A stretch of 63,590 nucleotides of DNA from Gemmatimonadaceae bacterium (GTDB lineage: Bacteria > Gemmatimonadota > Gemmatimonadetes > Gemmatimonadales > Gemmatimonadaceae): positions 1 through 63,590 of the forward strand of contig JALHNZ010000015.1 in NCBI GenBank assembly GCA_022843265.1, read 5' to 3'. Below the pieces are notes generated by a model. It did no database searches. It had not been told where the DNA came from and saw nothing but the letters and a program-made list of their open reading frames with translations. A program made the translations under genes and the position numbers. Below, one piece after another: positions 41,995-49,619 of this stretch; positions within the stretch are counted from its first letter, which is position 1; each line of letters opens with the position of its first letter.

Positions 41995-43512
41995 CTAACG
42001 ACTGCGTCCGCCGCGGCCGCCACGATGGCGACCACCACTACCACCGCTCGATCCACCGCTACCACTTCCGCCTTCACGCGGCGCGCTGCTGCTATCCGCT
42101 GAGCGATAGGGTGAGCTCGAGGTGCCGCTTGACGTGGCAGGTCGGGGCGTGTTGCTCGCAGGACGTGCCGGGCCGGTCGAACGAGCCGGCGACGACGACG
42201 AAGAACGCGCACTGCCCGACGACCGCGACGTACTGGCGGGTCGTGCCGTGCTCGCCGCAGCGGGCGCACCGGCACGTCCCGCCTTGCGCGCTGCCTTTTC
42301 TGCTGCACGCGCACGCTCTTCCGCTTTGCGTTTGCGAATCTCGGCAATACGATCTTTCAGCGGCACTTCCAACTGCTCACCGGACCGCGACGTGTAATCG
42401 AAATCGGGCAACAACACGCGCGGCAAACGACGATTAATCGCCTTTTCAATGTCCCGCAGTTCCTGCTCTTCATCCGGCGCCACCAGCGTGTACGCCTCGC
42501 CCGTGAGTTCGGCGCGCGCGGTGCGACCAACGCGGTGGATATAATCTTCGGGTGCGGTGGGTACGTCGAAGTTCACCACGTGACCAAGCGCTTCGATATC
42601 AATGCCGCGCGCCGCAATGTCGGTCGCGACCAGCACACGAATGGTGCCGTTCTTGAATCCCGCCAACGCCGCGGTACGCGCCGTCTGCGAACGATTGCCG
42701 TGAATACGCTCGGCGCTGATGCCGCGTTTGATCAGCTGTTCCGCGAGGCGGTTGGCGCGATGTTTGGTACGCGTAAACACGAGTGCTTCTTTCATGTCAC
42801 CGCGTTCAAGCAAGTTCATGAACAGCTGCGTCTTGAGATCCTGCGCCACCGGATACACGGCCTGCGTAATGCCGACGGCCGGTGCGGAACGTCGCTCGAG
42901 ATCAATCGTCACCGGATTCTGCAGCAGCTCCGAGGCAAGCTTGCCAATCGGCGCGGGCATCGTGGCGCTGAAGAACAGCGTCTGCCGCTTGGTCGGGATG
43001 TACTTGAGCAGTCGACGAATGTCGGGCATGAACCCCATGTCGAGCATGCGATCAGCTTCGTCGAACACGAGGAACTCAACACCGGACAGCGATGCGTACG
43101 ACGACTTGAGATGATCCAGCAAACGTCCAGGGGTCGCGATCATCACGTCAACACCGCTGCGAAATGCGCGCTCCTGAGGTCCCATGCCAACGCCGCCAAA
43201 CACGGCTGCCGCCGTAATGGGTGTGTGCACGGCCATACTCTCAAGGCTTTCGAGAATCTGGGCCGCGAGTTCACGCGTGGGGGTGACCACCAGCGCACGC
43301 GTGGTTCCGCGCGGCTTGTCGATGAGCTGATGGAGAATGGGCAACAGGAACGCGGCAGTCTTGCCGCTGCCGGTCATGGCGCAGGCCAGAATGTCACGGC
43401 CTTCGAGTGCGGCCGGGATCGCACGCTCCTGAATGGGCGTGGGACGCGGGAAACCGAGCTCTTTCAGCCCCTTCTGGAGGCTGGGATGTAACTGCAGACT
43501 GGAAAACGACAG
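41995..43512 (-). CDS. DEAD-box RNA helicase (RhlE/CsdA-like), non-canonical start
   Basis: The frame contains all helicase motifs: Q motif (GFPRPTPIQ), motif I (AMTGSGKT), PTRELA, TPGRLLD, DEAD in VFDEADRMLD, SAT, then ARGIDIE and HRVGRTAR. The C-terminal 120 residues are a disordered Ser/Arg/Gly-rich tail typical of RNA-binding helicases. The first ATG, at 43377, lies inside motif I and would remove the Q motif, so it cannot be the start. From the in-frame stop at 43567 to the Q motif there is no ATG, GTG or TTG. Family alignment places the start at CTG 43512 (then SFSSLQLHP) or ATT 43515. From the CTG the product has 505 residues. It unwinds RNA in ribosome assembly or cold adaptation. Confidence 0.9.
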   Translation of the reverse strand: MSFSSLQLHPSLQKGLKELGFPRPTPIQERAIPAALEGRDILACAMTGSGKTAAFLLPILHQLIDKPRGTTRALVVTPTRELAAQILESLESMAVHTPITAAAVFGGVGMGPQERAFRSGVDVMIATPGRLLDHLKSSYASLSGVEFLVFDEADRMLDMGFMPDIRRLLKYIPTKRQTLFFSATMPAPIGKLASELLQNPVTIDLERRSAPAVGITQAVYPVAQDLKTQLFMNLLERGDMKEALVFTRTKHRANRLAEQLIKRGISAERIHGNRSQTARTAALAGFKNGTIRVLVATDIAARGIDIEALGHVVNFDVPTAPEDYIHRVGRTARAELTGEAYTLVAPDEEQELRDIEKAINRRLPRVLLPDFDYTSRSGEQLEVPLKDRIAEIRKRKAEERARAAEKAARKAGRAGAPAAASTARPASTSRSSGSARSSSSSPARSTGPARPASNTPRPATSSGTSSSPYRSADSSSAPREGGSGSGGSSGGSGGRHRGGRGGRSR

Positions 43513-43518
43513 AATGAC

Positions 43519-43559
43519 GGTCCGGGACAGAGATCGAGGGGGGCGCGCCCGTCCGGACC
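43519..43559 (-). promoter_or_regulatory. Strong hairpin just before the helicase start
   Basis: In the transcript, GGTCCGGAC (43559-43551) and GTCCCGGACC (43528-43519) pair over nine positions with one bulged base. The stem ends 3 bases before the candidate ATT and 6 bases before the CTG. The 22-base loop contains the palindrome GGGCGCGCCC. The ribosome-binding region is therefore inside or against the hairpin. This could be a site of regulation, possibly by the helicase itself. Confidence 0.55.
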
Positions 43560-43607
43560 CGCCTGCTCACCCTCGAAATCTACACCCAATAGCCCCTGTC
43601 TGGTTCT

Positions 43608-44168
43608 CTACTTCTCGAACAGCGCCTTGAACGCCCCGTAGCCGGCTGATTCCAGCGAATCGGCCGGAATGAAGCGCAGGGCGGCCGAATTCATGCAATA
43701 CCTGAGGCCCGTGGGATCCGGCCCGTCTGAAAAGACGTGCCCCAGATGCGAGTCGGCACCGACCGAGCGCACCTCGGTGCGTTCCACGGTCAGAAAACGA
43801 TCCGTTTTGGTGTACACGTTGTCCGTGACGAGCGGCTTGGTGAAGCTCGGCCACCCCGTGCCACTGTCGTACTTGTCCTTTGAGCTGAAGAGTGGCTCGC
43901 CGGAGACCACGTCGACATAAATGCCGTCGGCCTTGAGGTCGTGGTATTCGTTGTTGAACGACGGCTCCGTGCCATCGGTTTGCGTGATGCGATACTGCAC
44001 CGGCGTGAGTGTGGCGCGGAGCTGCTCGTCGTTCGGACGCAGCGCGCCAACTACTGAGGCGGCGGGTGCGGCCACCTCGGCGTTTGCCGCCCGCTGCCGT
44101 CCAGTGGTCACGAACAGCACGGCGAGCGCTGCGAGCGATACGCCGGCAATGATCAGATATCGAGCCAT
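43608..44168 (-). CDS. msrB: Membrane-anchored methionine-R-sulfoxide reductase, single-Cys
   Basis: The 186-residue product has an N-terminal anchor (about residues 3-21) and the MsrB fold: [40 protein letters not shown] and the catalytic Cys 158 in [11 protein letters not shown]. It reduces methionine-R-sulfoxide in proteins, here on the periplasmic side. The two CxxC zinc motifs of classical MsrB are replaced (VDVVSG and VGADSH), and the resolving Cys in DSGCGWPSF is Thr. Cys 158 is the only cysteine in the protein, so regeneration must use another reductant. It lies 2 bases after msrA, as a pair. Confidence 0.93.
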   Translation of the reverse strand: MARYLIIAGVSLAALAVLFVTTGRQRAANAEVAAPAASVVGALRPNDEQLRATLTPVQYRITQTDGTEPSFNNEYHDLKADGIYVDVVSGEPLFSSKDKYDSGTGWPSFTKPLVTDNVYTKTDRFLTVERTEVRSVGADSHLGHVFSDGPDPTGLRYCMNSAALRFIPADSLESAGYGAFKALFEK

Positions 44169-44170
44169 GA

Positions 44171-44866
44171 TCAGTTCGCCTTCAGCAAGCCAGTGGTTCC
44201 GATGCCTGCGGCATCGCCCCACAGCTCTTTCAAGCGGGCATCACGGCCGCAGGCGCTACGGTAATACTTGTAGCGAATCGGATTCTTCTTGTAATAATCC
44301 TGGTGGTAGTCCTCAGCCGCGTAGAACGTGCTGGCGTCGGTAATTTCCGTGACGACACTGCGCTTGAGCTTGGCTGCCACCTTTGCCTTTGAGGCTTCGG
44401 CCGCAGCGCGCTCTTCAGCGTTCGCCGGAAAAATTTCCGACCGATACTGCGAACCTTGATCGCAGAACTGCGCGTTCGCGGTGAGCGGATCAATGTTGTG
44501 CCAGAAAATATCGAGCAGCTGCGCGTACGACACCTTGGCCGGATCATAGGTGATTTCCACGGCTTCGGTGTGTCCGGTGCGGCCGGCGGACACCTGTTCA
44601 TACGTGGGATTGCGCACTCCACCGCCGATGTAACCGCTTACAACTGACGAAACACCGGCCAGCTTTTCAAACGGCGGTTCCATGCACCAGAAACATCCGC
44701 CGGCGAAGATTGCCTTGCGCGTCGCCGAACTGCCATCGTCATCACCGTTGGCCACCGAAGCGGCGGACACCGGCGTGGCATTGGACGTTGGCGCACGGAA
44801 GAGCAGGGCCACCGCCGCAATCGCAACAACCGCACCAACTACTGCAGACACTGAGCGTACCGACAT
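44171..44866 (-). CDS. msrA: Exported methionine-S-sulfoxide reductase
   Basis: The 231-residue protein has an N-terminal membrane anchor or signal (residues 8-24) and the MsrA signature [14 protein letters not shown] with catalytic Cys 58. Further family segments are [31 protein letters not shown] and [11 protein letters not shown]. The C-terminal [14 protein letters not shown] holds another Cys that can resolve the disulfide. It reduces methionine-S-sulfoxide, complementing MsrB. Both genes predict export, so this is a periplasmic repair pair. Confidence 0.95.
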   Translation of the reverse strand: MSVRSVSAVVGAVVAIAAVALLFRAPTSNATPVSAASVANGDDDGSSATRKAIFAGGCFWCMEPPFEKLAGVSSVVSGYIGGGVRNPTYEQVSAGRTGHTEAVEITYDPAKVSYAQLLDIFWHNIDPLTANAQFCDQGSQYRSEIFPANAEERAAAEASKAKVAAKLKRSVVTEITDASTFYAAEDYHQDYYKKNPIRYKYYRSACGRDARLKELWGDAAGIGTTGLLKAN

Positions 44867-44924
44867 GACATCCTCGCGTTAAGCGTATACCACACGTAGT
44901 CAGAAAGCCGGGCACGAGTTCCCA

Positions 44925-44960
44925 GTGCGCGCGCCGAGGGCGCGCGAAGTGCGCGCGCAC
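44925..44960 (-). terminator. Overlapping GC-rich hairpins after the DAO gene
   Basis: Two mutually exclusive stems are possible. One is CGCGCGCC (44928-44935) with GGCGCGCG (44939-44946). The other is GTGCGCGCGC (44925-44934) with GCGCGCGCAC (44951-44960). They lie 14 to 49 bases after the stop of the DAO gene and before msrA. They could end transcription or switch between two states; no U-run is seen. Confidence 0.5.
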
Positions 44961-44973
44961 GACGGGGAACTTT

Positions 44974-46140
44974 TCAGAGCAGATCGGGTCCGGCAATCGG
45001 CTGACCGCGTGCGAAGCGGTCGAGGGCGAGCGACGACATGTCGAGCGAATGCGCAGCGCCATCGACCACCAACTCGGCCATCAGCTGGCCAATCGCGAGC
45101 GCGTGCATGACACCGTGTCCCGACGAGCCGTTCGCCAAGAGTAGGTTGGATACGTCCGGCGTGGCGCCGAATATGAGATGTCGATCCGGGGACATTTCGT
45201 ACAGCCCTGCCCACGATGACGGCGCGTCGATGGCGACGTCGCGCAGGGCGGGAATGACGTCGTTGGTGGTGCGTCGTACGTCGGCAATCCACGACGGATC
45301 AACACTCGTATCGAACGCATCCGCGACAGGCGTCTCGTCGGGTTGCAGCAACAACACACGATCGCCACGCACGCGCAGATGAAACCCGTTGTCTGCCACA
45401 ATGGTCATGGGTGTGTCGGGTGCGAATAGCGCGGTGGGCACGGTAATCGCAACCTGTCTGCGTTTGGGTGTGACGGGAATGTGCACACCCGCCATCGCGG
45501 CAACTGATGCCGCCCACGCGCCCGCTGCGTTGATCACGCGGTCGGTAGCGATGCGTTCATTGGCCGTGTGTACGGCCACGATGCGATGGCCCTCACGCTC
45601 AATCGACGCACAGCTGGTGTTGAAAGAGCAGGTGACACCGGCGCGTTGCGCGCTGTTGAGCAGTCCTTGCAGCAGGGCCTTCGGATTGATGTAGCCATCG
45701 CGCGCGGCATACACACCGCCCGTGAACTGCGACGCATCAACATGTGGTGAGAGCTGTCGAATATCAGACGGGCTCACTTCATATCCGTCCGAGTAGCCCG
45801 CCGCGTGTTGCACCGCTTGCGCATCGCGCAGCACCTGCAGCGTTTCCAGCGATCGCGCCATGAACAGGTAGCCCACGGGCATGTATTCCGGATCGACACC
45901 GTGTACATCGTGAAACGACGTCAGCTGGTTCAGCGCCAGCAGCGAGAGCTGCACGTTGATGGCTGTTCCATACTGCGCGCGAAAGCCACCGGTAGCGCGT
46001 CCTGTGCTACCAGCCGCTGGTGCGCTTGCACGCTCCAGCACGCGCACGGAACCAGCGCCGCGTTGTGTGAGGTGCCACGCGATGGCCGCGCCCATAATTC
46101 CGCCGCCCACAATCACCGTGTTCGCGCTCGAACGCTGCAT
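44974..46140 (-). CDS. FAD-dependent DAO-family oxidoreductase
   Basis: From the ATG at 46140 the product has 388 residues, starting MQRSSANTVIVGGGIMGAA, a Rossmann dinucleotide-binding motif. Family features are RATGGFRAQYGT, a middle INAAGAWA element and the C-terminal NGSSGHGVMHALAIGQLMAEL, where the His and Gly-rich loop close the flavin site. This resembles sarcosine oxidase beta-type and glycine oxidase-type enzymes, which oxidise secondary or primary amines and produce H2O2 or feed quinones. An ATG at 46173 with AGG upstream is an alternative that adds 11 residues. The substrate is unknown. Confidence 0.88.
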   Translation of the reverse strand: MQRSSANTVIVGGGIMGAAIAWHLTQRGAGSVRVLERASAPAAGSTGRATGGFRAQYGTAINVQLSLLALNQLTSFHDVHGVDPEYMPVGYLFMARSLETLQVLRDAQAVQHAAGYSDGYEVSPSDIRQLSPHVDASQFTGGVYAARDGYINPKALLQGLLNSAQRAGVTCSFNTSCASIEREGHRIVAVHTANERIATDRVINAAGAWAASVAAMAGVHIPVTPKRRQVAITVPTALFAPDTPMTIVADNGFHLRVRGDRVLLLQPDETPVADAFDTSVDPSWIADVRRTTNDVIPALRDVAIDAPSSWAGLYEMSPDRHLIFGATPDVSNLLLANGSSGHGVMHALAIGQLMAELVVDGAAHSLDMSSLALDRFARGQPIAGPDLL

Positions 46141-46392
46141 GAGATATCGCTGAGGTAAACGGCCACGGGTCATGTGACCTGCGGCGCACGAAAGACTGGG
46201 CGTTGACCGCACTGGAGGACACCTCCGAGCCAACGTTGTGCCTGCATCTGCGCCGTAATCTGTTGTGCGGACTCAACTTGCGCTTGTGCTCCCGGTTCTG
46301 GCCCCGCGTGGCCACTGCTTTGCATATCGGGGTGTCAGCTGCGGCGGCCACGAGGGCATCCGTTCTGAACCATCCGTTTGGAGTTGTTGGTT

Positions 46393-47697
46393 ATGTCAGT
46401 CTTTCAGGTTGCGCTTTCGTCGCACATTGCACGGCGCCGTGTTTCTCGGCTGCGCGTGTTCTCCTTGATGATGGTATCGCTCGCCGTTGCGGCGTGTGGG
46501 GATGATACCGTAGCGCCTGCGCCCGTGGTTCCCTCGGCTGTGGCGAGCGTCGAGATCGTGGGTGAGGCGCAACCCCTCACGATTGGCGCAACGCGGGCGC
46601 TCAATGCCGTGCTTCGCGACGCGAATGGCGCCGTGATCACCGGGCGTGCCATCACGTGGACGTCGAGTAACCCGGCGGTCGCGACGGTGTCTACCACAGG
46701 AAACGTGGCCGCGCTCTCCGTTGGAACGGCGACGATTCTGGCGTCAGCCGGCGGTCGCGACGGGCTGCGCGTGGTTAGCGTACAGCCCGTGCCGGTGAGT
46801 GAAATCGCGGTGCCGTATGGACAGCTCACACTGCAGCGGCATGAATCCCGCACGATCGAAGCCTCCGCGCGTGATGCGCAGGGCGTTCCGATTACGAACA
46901 TTCAGTACACGTGGTCGAGCGACGACGAGAGTGTGGCGGTTGTGATGCCGAGTGGTCGTGTTGTGGCGGTGGCGTCGGGCACGGCCTTGATCACGGTGAG
47001 CGCAGGAGGACGTGCGGCCACGGTACAGGTGACGGTGCCGTCGTCGATCGTCTCGGTCCGTGTGACACCCGCGGCGGCCATTCTTTCCGTTGGATCCTCC
47101 CGGCAGTACTCGGTCGTCGCGATCGACGACCGAGGACGTGAGGTGACTGGGAAGCCTGCGATCTGGAATAGCAGCACACCAACGGTGGCGCGCGTCTCAC
47201 CCACTGGACAGGTCACAGCGCTGATGCCGGGATATGCTACGATTTCCGCGACCGTTGATGGTATCACCGGTGCCGTGGCGCTCTCGGTGGAGACGAGTGA
47301 TTGGCGGTTTGAGGAGAATTTGTTTTCCGGTCGGGTGATTGTACGATCGGATACCTTGCATCGAACGGAGCACGGCTACGCGGTCAGCGAAACGCGTATG
47401 GTGGCCGCGACGTTGGTCCTGAACGAGCAGACGGGCGCGTGGACACTCTCGGGGGAGCTGGTGCGGGAGGAGCGTAACTACTTCCAAGGCAATGTGATCG
47501 TGCGCGAGACCGGTCGTTGGACTGGCCTGGACCGCGGGACGACCGTGGCCCGGGATGTGGTGAGCAATACGCAGACGCTGCGCTCTGCGATCTCGGGAAG
47601 CGAGCAGTATCGGGTAACCATCGGTACCCGTTTCGCCTGGCTGGAGGGGACCTTGCCGGGCTACACCGCCGAGATGGCGTTCCAACTGAATCGCTAA
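46393..47697 (+). CDS. Big2-domain lipoprotein
   Basis: The 434-residue product has a lipoprotein signal (MMVSLAVAACGD). Three bacterial Ig-like (Big2) domains follow at about 40-125, 125-205 and 205-290, each with the pattern ...TWSSNPAVATVS / GNVAALSVGTATI and related variants. A unique C-terminal region of about 140 residues ends EMAFQLNR. Big2 proteins act in surface adhesion or as structural modules; the role here is unknown. GGAG lies 9 bases before the ATG at 46393; a TTG at 46378 is less likely. Confidence 0.82.
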   Translation: MSVFQVALSSHIARRRVSRLRVFSLMMVSLAVAACGDDTVAPAPVVPSAVASVEIVGEAQPLTIGATRALNAVLRDANGAVITGRAITWTSSNPAVATVSTTGNVAALSVGTATILASAGGRDGLRVVSVQPVPVSEIAVPYGQLTLQRHESRTIEASARDAQGVPITNIQYTWSSDDESVAVVMPSGRVVAVASGTALITVSAGGRAATVQVTVPSSIVSVRVTPAAAILSVGSSRQYSVVAIDDRGREVTGKPAIWNSSTPTVARVSPTGQVTALMPGYATISATVDGITGAVALSVETSDWRFEENLFSGRVIVRSDTLHRTEHGYAVSETRMVAATLVLNEQTGAWTLSGELVREERNYFQGNVIVRETGRWTGLDRGTTVARDVVSNTQTLRSAISGSEQYRVTIGTRFAWLEGTLPGYTAEMAFQLNR

Positions 47698-47720
47698 GCA
47701 GGGTTGCCCTAAAATCTTTC

Positions 47721-47749
47721 TTGACAGGCAGTACCGGACGCCTTAATAT
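47721..47749 (+). promoter_or_regulatory. Near-consensus sigma70-type promoter of the cold-shock gene
   Basis: TTGACA at 47721-47726 is followed after exactly 17 bases by TAATAT at 47744-47749. Transcription would start near 47756, giving a leader of about 158 bases before the cold-shock protein ATG. This is the clearest housekeeping-type promoter I found in the window. Confidence 0.7.
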
Positions 47750-47773
47750 CGCGTCATGGGAGTTGTTCGGTCT

Positions 47774-47810
47774 TGGGACTACGGCTCTTGCTGTGGTCCC
47801 ATTTTCGTTT
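47774..47810 (+). promoter_or_regulatory. Terminator-like hairpin in the cold-shock leader
   Basis: TGGGAC at 47774-47779 and GTCCCA at 47796-47801 form a 6-base stem with a 16-base loop, followed by TTTTCGTTT. It lies between the promoter and the gene, so it could act as an attenuator or a temperature-sensitive leader element, as known for cspA-type messages. The loop is long, so stability is uncertain. Confidence 0.4.
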
Positions 47811-47913
47811 CTGCCATGCGCGTCAGCGGGGCGCGATTGCCCGCAGGATACGGACGGTCGGTGCGTACGGAAATACCGATACCTCGGCAGTCAGTACAAT
47901 TTCAGGAGTAGGT

Positions 47914-48123
47914 ATGCGTACGACCGGTACAGTCAAGTGGTTCAACGACACGAAGGGTTTTGGTTTCATCACGCCTGAGAACGGCGGCAAGGACTGCTTC
48001 GTGCATCACTCGGCCATCCAGACGAGCGGCTTCCGCTCGCTGGCCGAAGGCGAGCGGGTTGAGTTCGACATCGTGCAGGGCCAGAAGGGCCCCGCCGCTG
48101 AGAACGTCACCAAAATCGGCTGA
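47914..48123 (+). CDS. Cold-shock domain protein (CspA family)
   Basis: The 69-residue protein is a single cold-shock domain: [19 protein letters not shown] with the RNP1 motif KGFGFI, then RNP2 as CFVHHSAI, and [21 protein letters not shown]. These bind single-stranded RNA or DNA and act as RNA chaperones or antiterminators. GGAG lies 6 bases before the ATG. The frame continues upstream to 47773, but that part lacks family similarity and overlaps the leader. It has a strong promoter and a terminator, and so appears to be its own transcription unit. Confidence 0.95.
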   Translation: MRTTGTVKWFNDTKGFGFITPENGGKDCFVHHSAIQTSGFRSLAEGERVEFDIVQGQKGPAAENVTKIG

Positions 48124-48167
48124 GTCACTTGGCTGCACGTGTCGCACCTCGGTGCGATGCGTTTGGG

Positions 48168-48197
48168 GGGCCGCTCGGAGCAATCCGGGCGGCCCTT
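48168..48197 (+). terminator. Terminator after the cold-shock gene
   Basis: GGGCCGCTCGG (48168-48178) pairs with CCGGGCGGCCC (48185-48195) over 11 positions including one G-U, with the loop AGCAAT and a following TT. A smaller hairpin (TCGCAC and GTGCGA, 48142-48157) precedes it. Confidence 0.65.
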
Positions 48198-48265
48198 CGT
48201 GCATTTCCGGGAGTTATCCGGTAATCTGACGCGGCAGCACCTGCACCCCTTTCTCCCCAGTTCGA

Positions 48266-48700
48266 ATGCAACGCGAATCGATTTCCTTCTCCGGCGTCCT
48301 TCTGCGCGTGGTCGCCGCTCTGCTGCTGGTGTACGGGACGTGGAATCCGTTCGGCTACTCCTTCTACGATTGGGCCATCGCGCCGCTCTTCGGCGCCCCC
48401 CCAACGGAAGGACCGATCGCCGTGAAGTTCTTGCTGGGCGTGGTGCTGGTGGCGGCGTGGGCGGTATTTGTCACGGCCACCCGTCGCTCGCTTGGATTAT
48501 GGGGCGCGCTGCTGGCGGTGGCACTCACGGCCGGTGTGATCTGGGTGCTGATCAGCTACGATCTGGTGAGCGCGAACAGCAGCAAGGGCGTGGCCAACGT
48601 GGTGCTGATCTGTCTGGCGCTCTGTCTCGCGGCCGGGCTTTCGTGGTCCTTCGTTTCGCGACGGATCTCTGGTCAGGTTGATACGGACGTGGTGGACTGA
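48266..48700 (+). CDS. DUF6524-like integral membrane protein
   Basis: The 144-residue protein has four hydrophobic helices (about 9-24, 52-70, 78-97 and 105-125) joined by short loops, with an N-terminal FSGVLLRVVAALLLVYGTWNPFGYSFYDW segment (given here as its outline). This resembles DUF6524 family membrane proteins, whose function is unknown. The C-terminal tail is acidic. It is followed by a strong terminator and is convergent with the next gene. Confidence 0.7.
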   Translation: MQRESISFSGVLLRVVAALLLVYGTWNPFGYSFYDWAIAPLFGAPPTEGPIAVKFLLGVVLVAAWAVFVTATRRSLGLWGALLAVALTAGVIWVLISYDLVSANSSKGVANVVLICLALCLAAGLSWSFVSRRISGQVDTDVVD

Positions 48701-48706
48701 ATCACG

Positions 48707-48732
48707 AAGGGCGCGCCAGTGAGCGCGCCCTT
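48707..48732. terminator. Bidirectional-type terminator hairpin
   Basis: AAGGGCGCGC (48707-48716) pairs perfectly with GCGCGCCCTT (48723-48732) around a CAGTGA loop. It lies between the convergent genes ending at 48700 and 48774, so it can serve both strands. The flanking AA and TT give short U-runs on either strand. Confidence 0.72.
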
Positions 48733-48773
48733 GTTGCGAGCGGGAAATCGGGTGAGCTACCGCTACCAACGCA

Positions 48774-49400
48774 TTACTGGAATCCCCACGGCGCCGGCGG
48801 CGCGGCCACGGCGCGTGAGAGATCAAACTCCACGCGAAAGCGGCGCTCGGTGCCCTCACGTCGAAGCGCGTACACAAAACTGACGCCGGGCTGCACCGCC
48901 ATCGTCCAGACGTTGGTGGCGGCCGCCGGAATCAGCGTAGCCGTGTGCGCATCGGCGTAAAACTCCTGCGCGCTCGACGACGCGGCCTCGCGCGTGTCGC
49001 CGCCATACTGCGTGACACTGTCTTCGCTGCCGTCTTCGTGTCGATGCTCATGCTTGAGACGCATGGCGCCATTCATCTTTGACACGACCCACGTGCGTGA
49101 ACGATTCTCACCCACGTGAAACGGAATTCGAATCACGGAATCATTGCATTCGCGCACGTGCATCACGAGCGTTGATGTGGCGAACGCACTGTCGAGTGAC
49201 GAGTCTTCGATCACACGACCTTCGAACGCCTGTCCGCACATTGCCGCCAACGCGGAGAAGAAAGTGTCCTGCGGCGTGACCACGGCATTGGCAACCGCAC
49301 TGCTCTCCGATGCGGCGTCGGGAATGGCACGTTCGCCGGAGCACGCAGCAATCGTGGCGCACGTGGCGACGAAGAGGAGAAGCGAAATACGTGAGCGCAT
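48774..49400 (-). CDS. Lipoprotein of unknown function
   Basis: From the ATG at 49400 the product has 208 residues and starts MRSRISLLLFVATCATIAACSG, a lipoprotein signal with its Cys near residue 20. The mature part has two further cysteines (MCGQAFEGRV and VRECNDSV), which may form a disulfide. A beta-rich domain follows (RIPFHVGENRSRTWVVSK, MRLKHEHRHEDG), ending in a second strand-rich part. I recognise no family. The frame is open to 49532, but that extension lies before the signal peptide. Confidence 0.75.
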   Translation of the reverse strand: MRSRISLLLFVATCATIAACSGERAIPDAASESSAVANAVVTPQDTFFSALAAMCGQAFEGRVIEDSSLDSAFATSTLVMHVRECNDSVIRIPFHVGENRSRTWVVSKMNGAMRLKHEHRHEDGSEDSVTQYGGDTREAASSSAQEFYADAHTATLIPAAATNVWTMAVQPGVSFVYALRREGTERRFRVEFDLSRAVAAPPAPWGFQ

Positions 49401-49619
49401 GCGCGGTGGGCTGGGGGAGGAGGACGCGACGCCTGGACTTCTCGTACAAGTGTAATCGCCAACGCGTCCATCCACGTCGACATGGATTGGCGAACGCTGG
49501 AGTAGGGTGCCGATCGAGAGGAGTGTTAACACCAGCGTGGGCGGCGCGTACGTGGTGGAGCAGGGCGCGTTCTTCCATGCAACAGCTCAGGTCTCTCCTC
49601 TTGCCTTGTGGACGGTTGT

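Noticed and set aside
43377-43379. First ATG of the helicase as its start
   Set aside because: It lies inside the Walker A motif and would delete the Q motif and the conserved N-terminal Phe region.
49457-49492. Possible hairpin CGCCAA...TTGGCG with inner TCCAT/ATGGA
   Set aside because: It has a 4-base bulge and a long loop, is in an intergenic region without other evidence, and may be chance.
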